Source: an uncultured Tessaracoccus sp. (GTDB lineage: Bacteria > Actinomycetota > Actinomycetes > Propionibacteriales > Propionibacteriaceae). From it: a DNA stretch of 64,000 bases. Both the position numbers and the translations under genes were made by a program. Location: positions 62,001 through 126,000 of the forward strand of contig NZ_CALUCN010000008.1 in the NCBI RefSeq assembly GCF_943914565.1, in the 5' to 3' direction. The notes beneath the pieces are model-generated. The model was not told where the DNA came from and did no database searches. It worked only from the letters and a program-made list of their open reading frames with translations. Shown here piece by piece: positions 56,480-64,000 of the stretch; within the stretch, counting starts at the first letter, position 1; every line of letters starts with the position of its first letter.

Positions 56480-59400
56480 CCACGCGAAGATCGAAGCCAC
56501 CTTCACCAGCTCGGGTGCACTCGCAGAACTGAATGCTGATGACGTGGCACTGATCCAGTATCCAGCGACTGAGCTGGAGGCCGGACCGCAACAAGTGTGG
56601 CTTCGCCGACGCGACGGCGGAATTCGTCCGGTGCCCCTCAGCGGCCCGGCGAGCGGGGCAACGATTCGCCCCACCCGCGACGGGGTGGCACTGCATGGTT
56701 CCCTTGACGCAATTCGATGGGCATTGGCCTGGCAGCAGCCTGCAGATGGAGTGTTCGGCTGGCGCCTCGAGCTGTTGAACGTCGGGGATCGAGCGGTTGA
56801 GGTCGATGCGGTCCATCTGTTCGATCCCGCACTGGCGCCTCGAGCCTCGGTGGAGCGCAACGAGTACTACGTCTCCCAATACCTTGACGTCACGCCAGTC
56901 GGGGAAGGGCGAGACGTCATGCTCGCAGTGCGCCAGAACATGCCTCACAGCGGCCATCCGTGGCTAGCTCTGAGCTGCACCGACGGTGTGGCCGGGTGGT
57001 GCACGGATGCATCGCAGCTGCACACTGCGGACCCCGCAGCAGGGTTGGACCTCTCGCAAGACCTTCCCTCGGTCCGGTTGCAGCACGAGCACACGCTGCT
57101 CGGTTTGCAGACGCTGCCCATCACGCTCGAACCGAACCGCGAACACGTGGTCTCGTTCCGTGCGGTGTACGTTCGCGAACACGTCGACGCAACGTCAGTC
57201 CACGACATGGAGATTGTCCGGGCTCGGTGTTCCGAGGTCTCGTGGGTGGTTCCCGAACCGACTGGCCCCGGAATTGATGCGGTCCCCACGCTGTTCGCTC
57301 CCGTCAACTGGGCTCACGGTGAGGATCTCGACGAGCAGTCGCTATTGGGACTCCAGCCTGACCCCCGAGGGCTTGAGCGAGGACCGAGGGGAGAGCTCTG
57401 GGCGTATTGGTCGGAATCTGGACACGTGGTGGCCGCTGCAAAGGAACGCGAGGTGCGGCGTCCGCACGGTCACGTGCTCCAAGCCGCGACAGACATCCGG
57501 CCGCAGGCGTGCGTCAGCGCGTCGACCGCGTGGATGTCTGGCACCTTCGCAAGCCAGCTCGTGCACGGGCATGCGCACTTGGACCCCGTCTTGTCGGTTC
57601 GACGCAGCTATCTCGGATTGCTGCTGGCTGACGGGCTGCGCATCTTCGTGCGTGACGAGTCGACGTGGAACCTGCTTGGTACGCCCAGCGCCTGGGCGGT
57701 GGCTGGCGACTCGGCGACGTGGTGGTACCGCTTTGGCGATCGCACGGTGCAGATCTCCGTCAGCCTCACGAAGGGCAGCCTGGACGTGAGCGCCGACGTC
57801 GATGGGGGAGCGTTGGACTTCCTGCTGTTCGCTCGTCGGCCCGGTGATGACGCGGCCGTGTTCGCGGACGCCAGAGGTCGCGGCATCGCGTCGACGAAGG
57901 AGTTTCTCAGTGCTCGGTCGTTTCGCCACCGTTTGCTCATCTCCGAGGAAGGCGCGGAGCGCTCGGCGCTGCGTCTGCCGGACCTCATCTCGGATGACGA
58001 AGGTGTGCAACGTTTGGCACGCGTGCTTCCGTGGCTCGCCATGGATGCCCGGATTCATTACCAGAGTCCTCGCGGTCTGGAACAGTTCACCGGTGGTGCA
58101 TGGGGGACACGGGATGTCTGCCAAGGCCCCGTGGGGTTGTTGGTGGCAACCGACCAACGCGACGTCCTCCGATCGGTGTTGCTGACCATCTTTGCCGGAC
58201 AGCAGGACGATGGAAACTGGCCGCAGTGGTTCGACTATTTGGAAAACCACGCGCAGCCAGGCCACCGAGAAAGCCACGGCGATGTCGTCTACTGGCCGCT
58301 GTTGGCGCTGTCCGACTACATCTTGGCGACAGGGGACGAATCAATTCTCGAAGAGGACGTTCGATGGGCCGGCGACACGTGCTTCTTGCCGAAGACATCT
58401 GTGCTCGAGCACGTGAAGGCTGCCATGCGGTACGTGCAATCGCAGCGCAGCGACGATCCGCGCCTTCCTGCCTTCGGGCACGGTGACTGGAACGACTCCT
58501 TGCAACCGTCCAGTCCCGAGCTGGCCTCCGCGATGACGTCGACGTGGACAGCTGGCCTCGAGGTCAAGGCCCTGGAAGCCTTCGGCCGGGCGCTGCGGCA
58601 TGCGGTGCCTGAGCTGGCAGCCGAGGCGGCAGAGCTGAGCGAACGAACCAAGGAAGCCATCAATGAGTTGCTCCTCATCGATGGCGAGCTGTGTGGCTAC
58701 GCCATCGTGAACAACGACACTGTGGAGCCGCTCGTCCATCCTCGCGACGCACGCACCGGACTTCGCCACGGCTCGCTGCAGATGATTCACGCGATTGCCG
58801 ATGAGCTGTTGACCCCCGATCTCGCTCGACGACACCTCCAGATCATCACTGATGAACTTGAGGGCCCGGCAGGCGTCTACTTGTTTGACCGACCTGTCAC
58901 CTATCACGGTGGCGAGACGCGAACGTTTCTCCGTGCGGAGGCGGCCTCCTTCTGGGGGCGCGAGATCGGGCTCATGTACACCCACGCACACATTCGCTGG
59001 GTGGAAGCGCTGTTGCAGCTCGGTGAAGCGGATCGCGCGTGGACTGCGCTGCAGAAGGTACTTCCAGAAGGTGCACGGGCACTGGTCCCTGGCTTGGAGC
59101 CGCTGCAATCGAACTGCTACTACTCGTCGATCGACGCATCCTTCAGCGACCGGTACGAGGCGCAGGCACGAGCCAGCGAGCTGTTCAGCCCCTCGTGTCC
59201 GTTCGCTGGTGGATGGCGCGTGTACTCGTCAGGTCCAGGTCTGGTGCTCCGACTGGTTGTTGAAGGATTCCTCGGCCTGAAGATGACCGTCGCAGGGCTG
59301 CACGTCGATCCGGTCCTTCCTGAGACGCTTGATGGTCTGCGCGCGCAGGTGCCAGTCGGCGGACGAATCATGACCGTGCGCTATCACGTTCAAGGAACCG

Positions 59401-59537
59401 AGCTGCAGGAGGTTCTGGCCAACGGTCAGCCGGTCGTCGGCGAACGTGTGCCGCGCCGCTACCGCACTGGAGGGATGCTCATCCCCCGTGCACTGTGGGC
59501 CGAAGGGGTCGAGAGCCTCGACGTCGTGCTCGGCTGA
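56472..59537 (+). CDS. GH94 phosphorylase, long 1,2-beta-oligoglucan phosphorylase type
   Basis: 1021 residues, clearly longer than cellobiose phosphorylases (about 800) and close to 1,2-beta-oligoglucan phosphorylases (about 1100). Beta-sandwich N-terminal region, linker, (alpha/alpha)6 barrel with 'FTGGAWGTRDVCQGPVGLL', 'WPQWFDYLENHAQPGHRESHGDVVYWPLLALSDYI' and AFGHGDWNDSLQP, where the general acid Asp lies near residue 670, and a C-terminal jelly-roll. It uses phosphate to release glucose 1-phosphate, saving ATP. Cytoplasmic (no signal). Last gene of the island, followed by a hairpin at 59542. Confidence 0.87.
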   Translation: MTDHAKIEATFTSSGALAELNADDVALIQYPATELEAGPQQVWLRRRDGGIRPVPLSGPASGATIRPTRDGVALHGSLDAIRWALAWQQPADGVFGWRLELLNVGDRAVEVDAVHLFDPALAPRASVERNEYYVSQYLDVTPVGEGRDVMLAVRQNMPHSGHPWLALSCTDGVAGWCTDASQLHTADPAAGLDLSQDLPSVRLQHEHTLLGLQTLPITLEPNREHVVSFRAVYVREHVDATSVHDMEIVRARCSEVSWVVPEPTGPGIDAVPTLFAPVNWAHGEDLDEQSLLGLQPDPRGLERGPRGELWAYWSESGHVVAAAKEREVRRPHGHVLQAATDIRPQACVSASTAWMSGTFASQLVHGHAHLDPVLSVRRSYLGLLLADGLRIFVRDESTWNLLGTPSAWAVAGDSATWWYRFGDRTVQISVSLTKGSLDVSADVDGGALDFLLFARRPGDDAAVFADARGRGIASTKEFLSARSFRHRLLISEEGAERSALRLPDLISDDEGVQRLARVLPWLAMDARIHYQSPRGLEQFTGGAWGTRDVCQGPVGLLVATDQRDVLRSVLLTIFAGQQDDGNWPQWFDYLENHAQPGHRESHGDVVYWPLLALSDYILATGDESILEEDVRWAGDTCFLPKTSVLEHVKAAMRYVQSQRSDDPRLPAFGHGDWNDSLQPSSPELASAMTSTWTAGLEVKALEAFGRALRHAVPELAAEAAELSERTKEAINELLLIDGELCGYAIVNNDTVEPLVHPRDARTGLRHGSLQMIHAIADELLTPDLARRHLQIITDELEGPAGVYLFDRPVTYHGGETRTFLRAEAASFWGREIGLMYTHAHIRWVEALLQLGEADRAWTALQKVLPEGARALVPGLEPLQSNCYYSSIDASFSDRYEAQARASELFSPSCPFAGGWRVYSSGPGLVLRLVVEGFLGLKMTVAGLHVDPVLPETLDGLRAQVPVGGRIMTVRYHVQGTELQEVLANGQPVVGERVPRRYRTGGMLIPRALWAEGVESLDVVLG

Positions 59538-59541
59538 TGGC

Positions 59542-59567
59542 GTGGCATGGGACGGCATCCGTGCCAC
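59542..59567 (+). terminator. Hairpin at the end of the glucan operon
   Basis: GTGGCA...TGCCAC with an inner GGA/TCC pair and CGGCA loop starts four bases after the GH94 stop. Bulged stem; modest strength. Confidence 0.5.
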
Positions 59568-59595
59568 AACCGTCCAAGACTGTGGGGATGCGACC

Positions 59596-59601
59596 TAGCA
59601 T
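59596..59601 (+). promoter_or_regulatory. Leaderless -10 element TAGCAT
   Basis: TAGCAT, six bases, ATG at 59608; marks the return to host-type sequence after the island. Confidence 0.5.
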
Positions 59602-59607
59602 GGGTGC

Positions 59608-60537
59608 ATGAAGATCCTCGTACCCGACACGTTCCCGCTCCAGCTGCCCGACGACGTCGAGGCGGTCACGTACGACATCAAGGCGGACATCCCCGAGGAG
59701 CACCGCGACGCCGAGGTCCTCGTCGTGTGGGGCAACAAGCCCGCGAAGCTCAAGCAGATCGCGCCGCAGCTGCCACAGCTCCGGCTCGTGCAGACCCTCA
59801 TGGCCGGCGCCGACGCCGTGCTCGCCGCCGGATTCCGCGACGAGGCGGCGATCTGCAGCGGCATCGGGCTCCACGACCGCACCGTCACCGAGCACACGCT
59901 CGCGCTGACGCTCGCGCTCGTGCGCAAGGTGCCGACGCTCCTCGCCAACCAGCGCGACCACCAGTGGACCTGGGAAATCAGCGGCCGCCAGCCCCTCGAG
60001 ACCAAGCCGGTCACGACGCTGCTCGGCGCCAACGTCCTCATCTGGGGCTTCGGCTCGATCGCGCAGGCGCTCGCCCCGCAGCTCGCCGCGCTCGGCGCCA
60101 CCGTCCGCGGCGCCGCCCGCAGCGCCGGTGAACGCGCCGGCTTCCCCGTGGTGGACGAGTCGCAGCTCGACGAGGAGTTGGCCCGCGCGGACATCCTCGT
60201 CATGATCCTGCCGGAGACCGAGCAGACCACCAAGGCCCTCGACGCCGAACGGCTCGCGACGCTGCCCGAGCACGCCTTCGTCGTGAACGTCGGCCGCGGC
60301 CGCACCGTCGACGAGGACGCGCTCCTCGAGGCCCTCACGGCCGGGCGCATCGCCGGCGCCGCGATCGACGTGATGTGGACCGAGCCGCTGCCGGAGGACT
60401 CGCCGCTGTGGGACGCCCCGAACCTGCTCATCTCCCCCCACGCCGCCGGTGGGCGGCCGATCGGCGCCGACGCCCTCGTCGCCGAGCAGCTGCGCGCCCT
60501 GCGCGAGGGCGGCCAGCTGCGCAACCAGGCCAACTGA
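59608..60537 (+). CDS. D-isomer-specific 2-hydroxyacid dehydrogenase
   Basis: 309 residues. NAD-binding GANVLIWGFGSIAQALAPQ; catalytic Arg in VVNVGRGRTVDEDAL, Glu in MWTEPLPEDSPLW and His in LISPHAAGG. 'LVQTLMAGADAV' and 'TEHTLALTLALVRKVP' are in the substrate domain. Reduces a 2-keto acid or oxidises a 2-hydroxy acid (specificity unknown: glyoxylate, hydroxypyruvate or phosphoglycerate-like). Leaderless. Convergent with the ABC permease gene, with a strong hairpin between. Confidence 0.92.
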   Translation: MKILVPDTFPLQLPDDVEAVTYDIKADIPEEHRDAEVLVVWGNKPAKLKQIAPQLPQLRLVQTLMAGADAVLAAGFRDEAAICSGIGLHDRTVTEHTLALTLALVRKVPTLLANQRDHQWTWEISGRQPLETKPVTTLLGANVLIWGFGSIAQALAPQLAALGATVRGAARSAGERAGFPVVDESQLDEELARADILVMILPETEQTTKALDAERLATLPEHAFVVNVGRGRTVDEDALLEALTAGRIAGAAIDVMWTEPLPEDSPLWDAPNLLISPHAAGGRPIGADALVAEQLRALREGGQLRNQAN

Positions 60538-60546
60538 CCCCCGCCG

Positions 60547-60595
60547 CGACGACGGCGCGGCCCGGCACCTCTCCTCCCGGGCCGCGCCGTCGTCG
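60547..60595. terminator. Strong bidirectional terminator hairpin
   Basis: Perfect 19-bp arms (60547-60565 and 60577-60595) around an 11-base pyrimidine-rich loop, located between two convergent stop codons (60537 and 60599). Confidence 0.85.
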
Positions 60596-60598
60596 GGA

Positions 60599-63106
60599 TC
60601 ACTCGGTGGCGAGCGCCACCACCACCGGCACCCGGACCGCCGAACGCGACGGCAGCACCGATGCCAGCAGCCCGGCCAGGACCGCCACCACGAGGCAGGC
60701 GGCCATGACGGGCCAGTCGACGGCGAAGGCGTAGTCCTTCGACGCCCCGAGCAGGACGGACGCGCCGGCGAATCCCGTCAGCGCACCCAGTCCGATGCCG
60801 ATCACCGCACCCCCGAGCGCGATCAGCGCCCCCTCGACCGCGAGCGTCCCCCGCAGCTGTCGGCCGGTCACCCCCACCGAGCGCAGCATGCCGTGCTCCC
60901 GTCGCCGTTCGATCACCGACAGTGACAGCGTGTTCGCCACGCCGATGAGCGCGATCACCACCGCGACCCCGAGCAGCGCGATCATCACCGCGAGCATCGT
61001 GTCGATGATCGACGACACCGCCTGCCGCTCGAGCGCCGGCATCGTCACGGACGCGGCCGAGTCGCCGGAGTGCTCGGACACCACGTCACGGAGGTCCTGC
61101 GACGTCTGCTCGAGGTCCTTCCCATCGAGCGCGACGAGCATCTGGTCCGCCGTCGGCAGCGTCCGCGAGGTGTCGAAGCTCGCGGTGTCCACGATCGTGG
61201 GGATGCCGATCCCCGGCAGCTCCTGCGTGGGGAGTGTGACGCGCACGGCGCCGTCGGGGTCGTTGTCGGTCGGCACTGCGATCTCGACCTGCGCTGGCAC
61301 GTCGTGCACCAGGTTCGGGTCCACCCCGACGTGGCCCCGCCGCAGCTGGAAGCGCGGCAGGTGGGTCGCCTCGGCGAGGGCGTCGGTGTCGATCACCAGG
61401 AGCGAGTGGTCCCCGGTCCAGCCCGTCCACCCCAGGGCGGTGTGCTCGACGCCGGCGACTCCCTGGACGGCATCCACGAGCTCGGAGGGCAGCCCACCCC
61501 CGGCGTTGGCGGAGATGACCGCGTCCGCGGGGAAGAACCGGTCGAGGGTCCTGTCGATCGTCGCCCGGCCGCACGCCGCGCCCGTCGCCATGAGGGTCAC
61601 GAGCCCGACGCCGATCACGAGCGCGGAGGTCGTCGTCGCCGTCCGACGGGGGTTGCGGACCGCGTTGGCGGTCGCGAGCCGCACCGTGGCCCGGGCGCGT
61701 GGCGGCGCCACTGCCCGCGCGACCGCACCCAGCGCGCGCACCACCGGCGGCACGACGAACACCGCCAGCACCAGGAAGCCCGCGACGAGCAGCATGCCGC
61801 CCGCGATGCCGGTGAGCAGCAGCTGCGGCAGCGAGTCCATGCTCAGCTGTTCGGGATCGTCCTCGGTGAGCAGCAGGATCGGCGGGGTGAGCAGCATCGC
61901 GAGCCCGAGCACGCTGAGCACGACGCCCAGCACGAGCCGGAGCCGGCTGCCGCCGCGGACCGGGCCCACGGCGGTGGGCCGGAGGGCCGCGACGGGGCTC
62001 ACCCTCGTCGCGGATCGTGCGGGGCCGAGCGCGGCCAGGACCGTGACGACGAGTCCGACGAGGAACGGCACGACGAGCATCGCCGGCTCCACCTGGAATC
62101 CGTGCGGCACCGGGACGTCCACGACCCGGGTCTCGAGCACCCACGCCGCCACCGCGGCGAGCAGGACACCGAGCCCCACGCCGACGAGCGACGCGACCGT
62201 GCCGAGCACGGCCGCCTCGACGAGGACGGACTGCATGACCTGGGCCTTCGTCGCGCCACCGCACCGCAGGAGCGCGAGCGCCTTGGTGCGCTGCGCGACG
62301 AGCACCTCGAACGTGTTGGCGATCACCATCGCCGCGACGACCACCGCCACCGCCGCGAACGCGAGGCCGAACCACATGAAGAACTGGCCGTTGCCGGTGA
62401 TGTCGCGCACCTCGCGCTCGATCACCTGGTCGGCGGTCTCGACGGACCAGGAGGGGTCGAGGCGGTGCACGCCGGCCGCGACCTCGTCGGCGCTCACGGT
62501 GCCGTCGAGGTGGATGAGGAGCCGGTCGGGGGCGTCCCAGCCGTTGTCGTCGACGGAGCGCGCGGCCCGGATGGTCTCGGCCGTCACCCACGCCGGCTGT
62601 TCGCGCAGGAGCACGAGCCCGTCGCCGACGAGGCCCGTCACCACGAACGAGACCTTGCCCTCACCGTCGCGGAACCGGGAGCCGACGTGGAGCCTGAGCG
62701 CTGACGCGACCTCCTTGGCCAGGGCGACTTCGCCGGATGCGGAGGGCAGGCGGCCCTCGACGGTCTCGGGCCTGGGGCCGATCGTGGGCAGCGTCTGCAT
62801 TTGCACGAAGCGGTTGCTGCCGCCCGACTCGATGATTGCGCCCTGTCGCTGCTGCCGGTCGATGCCGGCGATGCCGGGGATCGTCCCGAGGCGTGACCAC
62901 GACTCGGGGTCGGTCTCGTCCGTGGCGTCGGCGACGACCTGCGCGCCGGCGAGGTCGGCGGTGACGACGGCCTCGGCGGTGGTGCGCAGCACGCCGGTGG
63001 CGAGCAGCGTCGCGGCGACGAAGCCGGTGCCGAGCACGATCGCGACGCCGGCGAGCAGGAGCTTGCCGAGCGACGTGCGCATCTGGGTGAGGGCGAAGCG
63101 CAGCAT
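60599..63106 (-). CDS. FtsX/MacB-type ABC transporter permease
   Basis: 835 residues from MLRFALTQMRTS. Two FtsX repeats in line: each begins with a transmembrane helix and a large outer MacB-like periplasmic domain (residues of about 45-240 and 480-680), and ends in three helices ('AMVIANTFEVLVAQRTKALALLRCGGATKAQVMQSV' and 'LIGVANTLSLSVIERRREHGMLRSVGVTGRQLRGTLAVEG', the FtsX signatures). Probably exports or extracts a lipid, peptide or drug. Start overlaps the ATPase stop by one base. Confidence 0.93.
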   Translation of the reverse strand: MLRFALTQMRTSLGKLLLAGVAIVLGTGFVAATLLATGVLRTTAEAVVTADLAGAQVVADATDETDPESWSRLGTIPGIAGIDRQQRQGAIIESGGSNRFVQMQTLPTIGPRPETVEGRLPSASGEVALAKEVASALRLHVGSRFRDGEGKVSFVVTGLVGDGLVLLREQPAWVTAETIRAARSVDDNGWDAPDRLLIHLDGTVSADEVAAGVHRLDPSWSVETADQVIEREVRDITGNGQFFMWFGLAFAAVAVVVAAMVIANTFEVLVAQRTKALALLRCGGATKAQVMQSVLVEAAVLGTVASLVGVGLGVLLAAVAAWVLETRVVDVPVPHGFQVEPAMLVVPFLVGLVVTVLAALGPARSATRVSPVAALRPTAVGPVRGGSRLRLVLGVVLSVLGLAMLLTPPILLLTEDDPEQLSMDSLPQLLLTGIAGGMLLVAGFLVLAVFVVPPVVRALGAVARAVAPPRARATVRLATANAVRNPRRTATTTSALVIGVGLVTLMATGAACGRATIDRTLDRFFPADAVISANAGGGLPSELVDAVQGVAGVEHTALGWTGWTGDHSLLVIDTDALAEATHLPRFQLRRGHVGVDPNLVHDVPAQVEIAVPTDNDPDGAVRVTLPTQELPGIGIPTIVDTASFDTSRTLPTADQMLVALDGKDLEQTSQDLRDVVSEHSGDSAASVTMPALERQAVSSIIDTMLAVMIALLGVAVVIALIGVANTLSLSVIERRREHGMLRSVGVTGRQLRGTLAVEGALIALGGAVIGIGLGALTGFAGASVLLGASKDYAFAVDWPVMAACLVVAVLAGLLASVLPSRSAVRVPVVVALATE

Positions 63107-63867
63107 CAGGCCACCTCGTCGGTGCGCAGGAGGTCGAGGCTCGTCGTGATCGCCTCGGGGGTGGGGTCGGCGATCTCGCCGGCGATGCGGCCGTCGGCGA
63201 GCAGCAGGACGCGGGTGGCGTTGGCGGCCGCGACCGCGTCGTGGGTGACCATGATGACCGTCTGCCCGAGCTCCCGCACGGACGCGCGCAGGAACGACAG
63301 GATCTGGCTGCCCGCGCGGGAGTCGAGGTTGCCCGTCGGTTCGTCGGCGAACACCACGTCGGGGCGGGTGATGAGCGCTCTCGCGATCGCGACGCGCTGC
63401 TGCTGCCCGCCGGAGAGCTCTGACGGCAGGTGGTCGAGGCGGTCGCCCAGGTGGAGCAGCTCGACGAGCTGGTCCAGCCAGGCGCGGTCGGGTCTGCGGC
63501 CGGCGAGGTCGAGGGGGAGGAGGATGTTCTGCTCCGCGGTGTACATCGGCAGCAGGTTGAACCCCTGGAACACGAAGCCGACGCGTTCCCGGCGCAGCAG
63601 CGTCACCTCGCGGTCGCGCATCGCGGTGATCCAGTGGTCGGCGAGCCAGACCTGGCCGGCCGTCGGCTGGTCGAGGCCGGCGAGCATGTGCATCAGCGTC
63701 GACTTGCCCGACCCCGACGGGCCCATGATCGCCGCGAACTCCCCGCTGGCGAACTCGACGTCGACGCCCGAGAGCGCGTGGACGGCGGCGTTGCCCTCCC
63801 CGTAGACCTTCGTGACGCCGCGCGCGGCGGCGGCGATTCCCGGTGGCATCTCGTGTGTGGTGCTCAT
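63106..63867 (-). CDS. ABC transporter ATPase, MacB/LolD type
   Basis: 253 residues. Walker A GPSGSGKST, Q-loop VFQGFNLLPMYTAEQNI, signature LSGGQQQRVAIARAL, Walker B VVFADEPTGNLDS, and H-loop VTHDAVA. All catalytic residues are intact. Partner of the downstream FtsX-type permease. A TAGCGT hexamer at 63922-63927 (minus strand) could be its promoter. The 133 bases to the window end hold no visible gene. Confidence 0.94.
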   Translation of the reverse strand: MSTTHEMPPGIAAAARGVTKVYGEGNAAVHALSGVDVEFASGEFAAIMGPSGSGKSTLMHMLAGLDQPTAGQVWLADHWITAMRDREVTLLRRERVGFVFQGFNLLPMYTAEQNILLPLDLAGRRPDRAWLDQLVELLHLGDRLDHLPSELSGGQQQRVAIARALITRPDVVFADEPTGNLDSRAGSQILSFLRASVRELGQTVIMVTHDAVAAANATRVLLLADGRIAGEIADPTPEAITTSLDLLRTDEVA

Positions 63868-64000
63868 CGTTTCGTGGTTTCCGTTCCCCCGAGTCTCGGG
63901 CTGGCTGGTACGTCACCCCTCACGCTAGGGGCGCGGCGCCGTCGGGGGCATCGGGCCTCGGGTGGAGTTCCCGCGTCATCCCGTGGGTGGACGCGCGGTC

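Overview
The window is high-GC DNA with tightly packed genes, many ATGA/GTGA stop-start overlaps and near-exclusive G/C in third codon positions. Marker genes (a WhiB-family Fe-S regulator, a PASTA-bearing penicillin-binding protein, a zinc-finger-less TopA with GxxGPY repeats, and the Ssd/TadA/TadB/TadC/DUF4244/TadE pilus locus) place it in the Actinomycetota. The mix of sugar ABC operons suggests Propionibacteriales (inference). From memory, the order metallophosphoesterase-ponA2-whiB4-DUF4177-nth-thioredoxin-NUDIX ... ssd-tad-helicase-topA-tmk/holB resembles the Mycobacterium tuberculosis Rv3683 to Rv3644c interval with insertions and losses.

Layout. 1-4462: end of an amidase, thymidine phosphorylase, two small lipoproteins, a DedA membrane protein and an aminodeoxychorismate-lyase-like enzyme. 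4521-18183: a glycan locus. A sugar ABC importer (minus strand) diverges from a DeoR regulator followed by GH4, GH38 alpha-mannosidase and a phosphodiesterase; then come a PfkB kinase (minus), GH20 hexosaminidase and GH125 alpha-1,6-mannosidase. The intracellular GH38/GH125/GH20 set suggests processing of imported N-glycan-type oligosaccharides. 18184-19351: tRNA-Pro and about 1 kb of non-coding, extremely repeat-rich DNA. 19352-26643: cell-wall and housekeeping genes. 26738-33766: Tad pilus locus interrupted by a DUF1998 helicase. 33818-42905: methyltransferase, topA, CYTH/CHAD protein, tmk, holB and an acidic membrane protein. 42982-48868: peptidase-like hydrolase, tRNA-Thr, flavin amine oxidase, AlkZ-like protein, SixA-like phosphatase and a TRM11-like methyltransferase. 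49005-59537: an island with visibly relaxed codon use: LacI regulator, sugar ABC importer without an ATPase, secreted GH144, GH3 and long GH94. Together these look like a beta-1,2-glucan (sophoro-oligosaccharide) utilisation operon under LacI control. 59608-63867: a 2-hydroxyacid dehydrogenase and a MacB/FtsX-type ABC exporter.

Most striking is 18943-19287. Eighteen positions of a 10-bp motif (TTYGCCAAYG) recur every 19-22 bp, mostly exactly 20; nine point right and nine point left around a centre at about 19115. Next to it lie two 80-bp elements with 17-bp terminal inverted repeats, three 32-33-bp tandem repeats and a perfect 22-bp palindrome whose core recurs at 47348-47398. None is explained by a gene. 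A second recurring signal is a TAnnnT hexamer 6-7 bases before the start codon of at least ten genes, implying leaderless transcripts.
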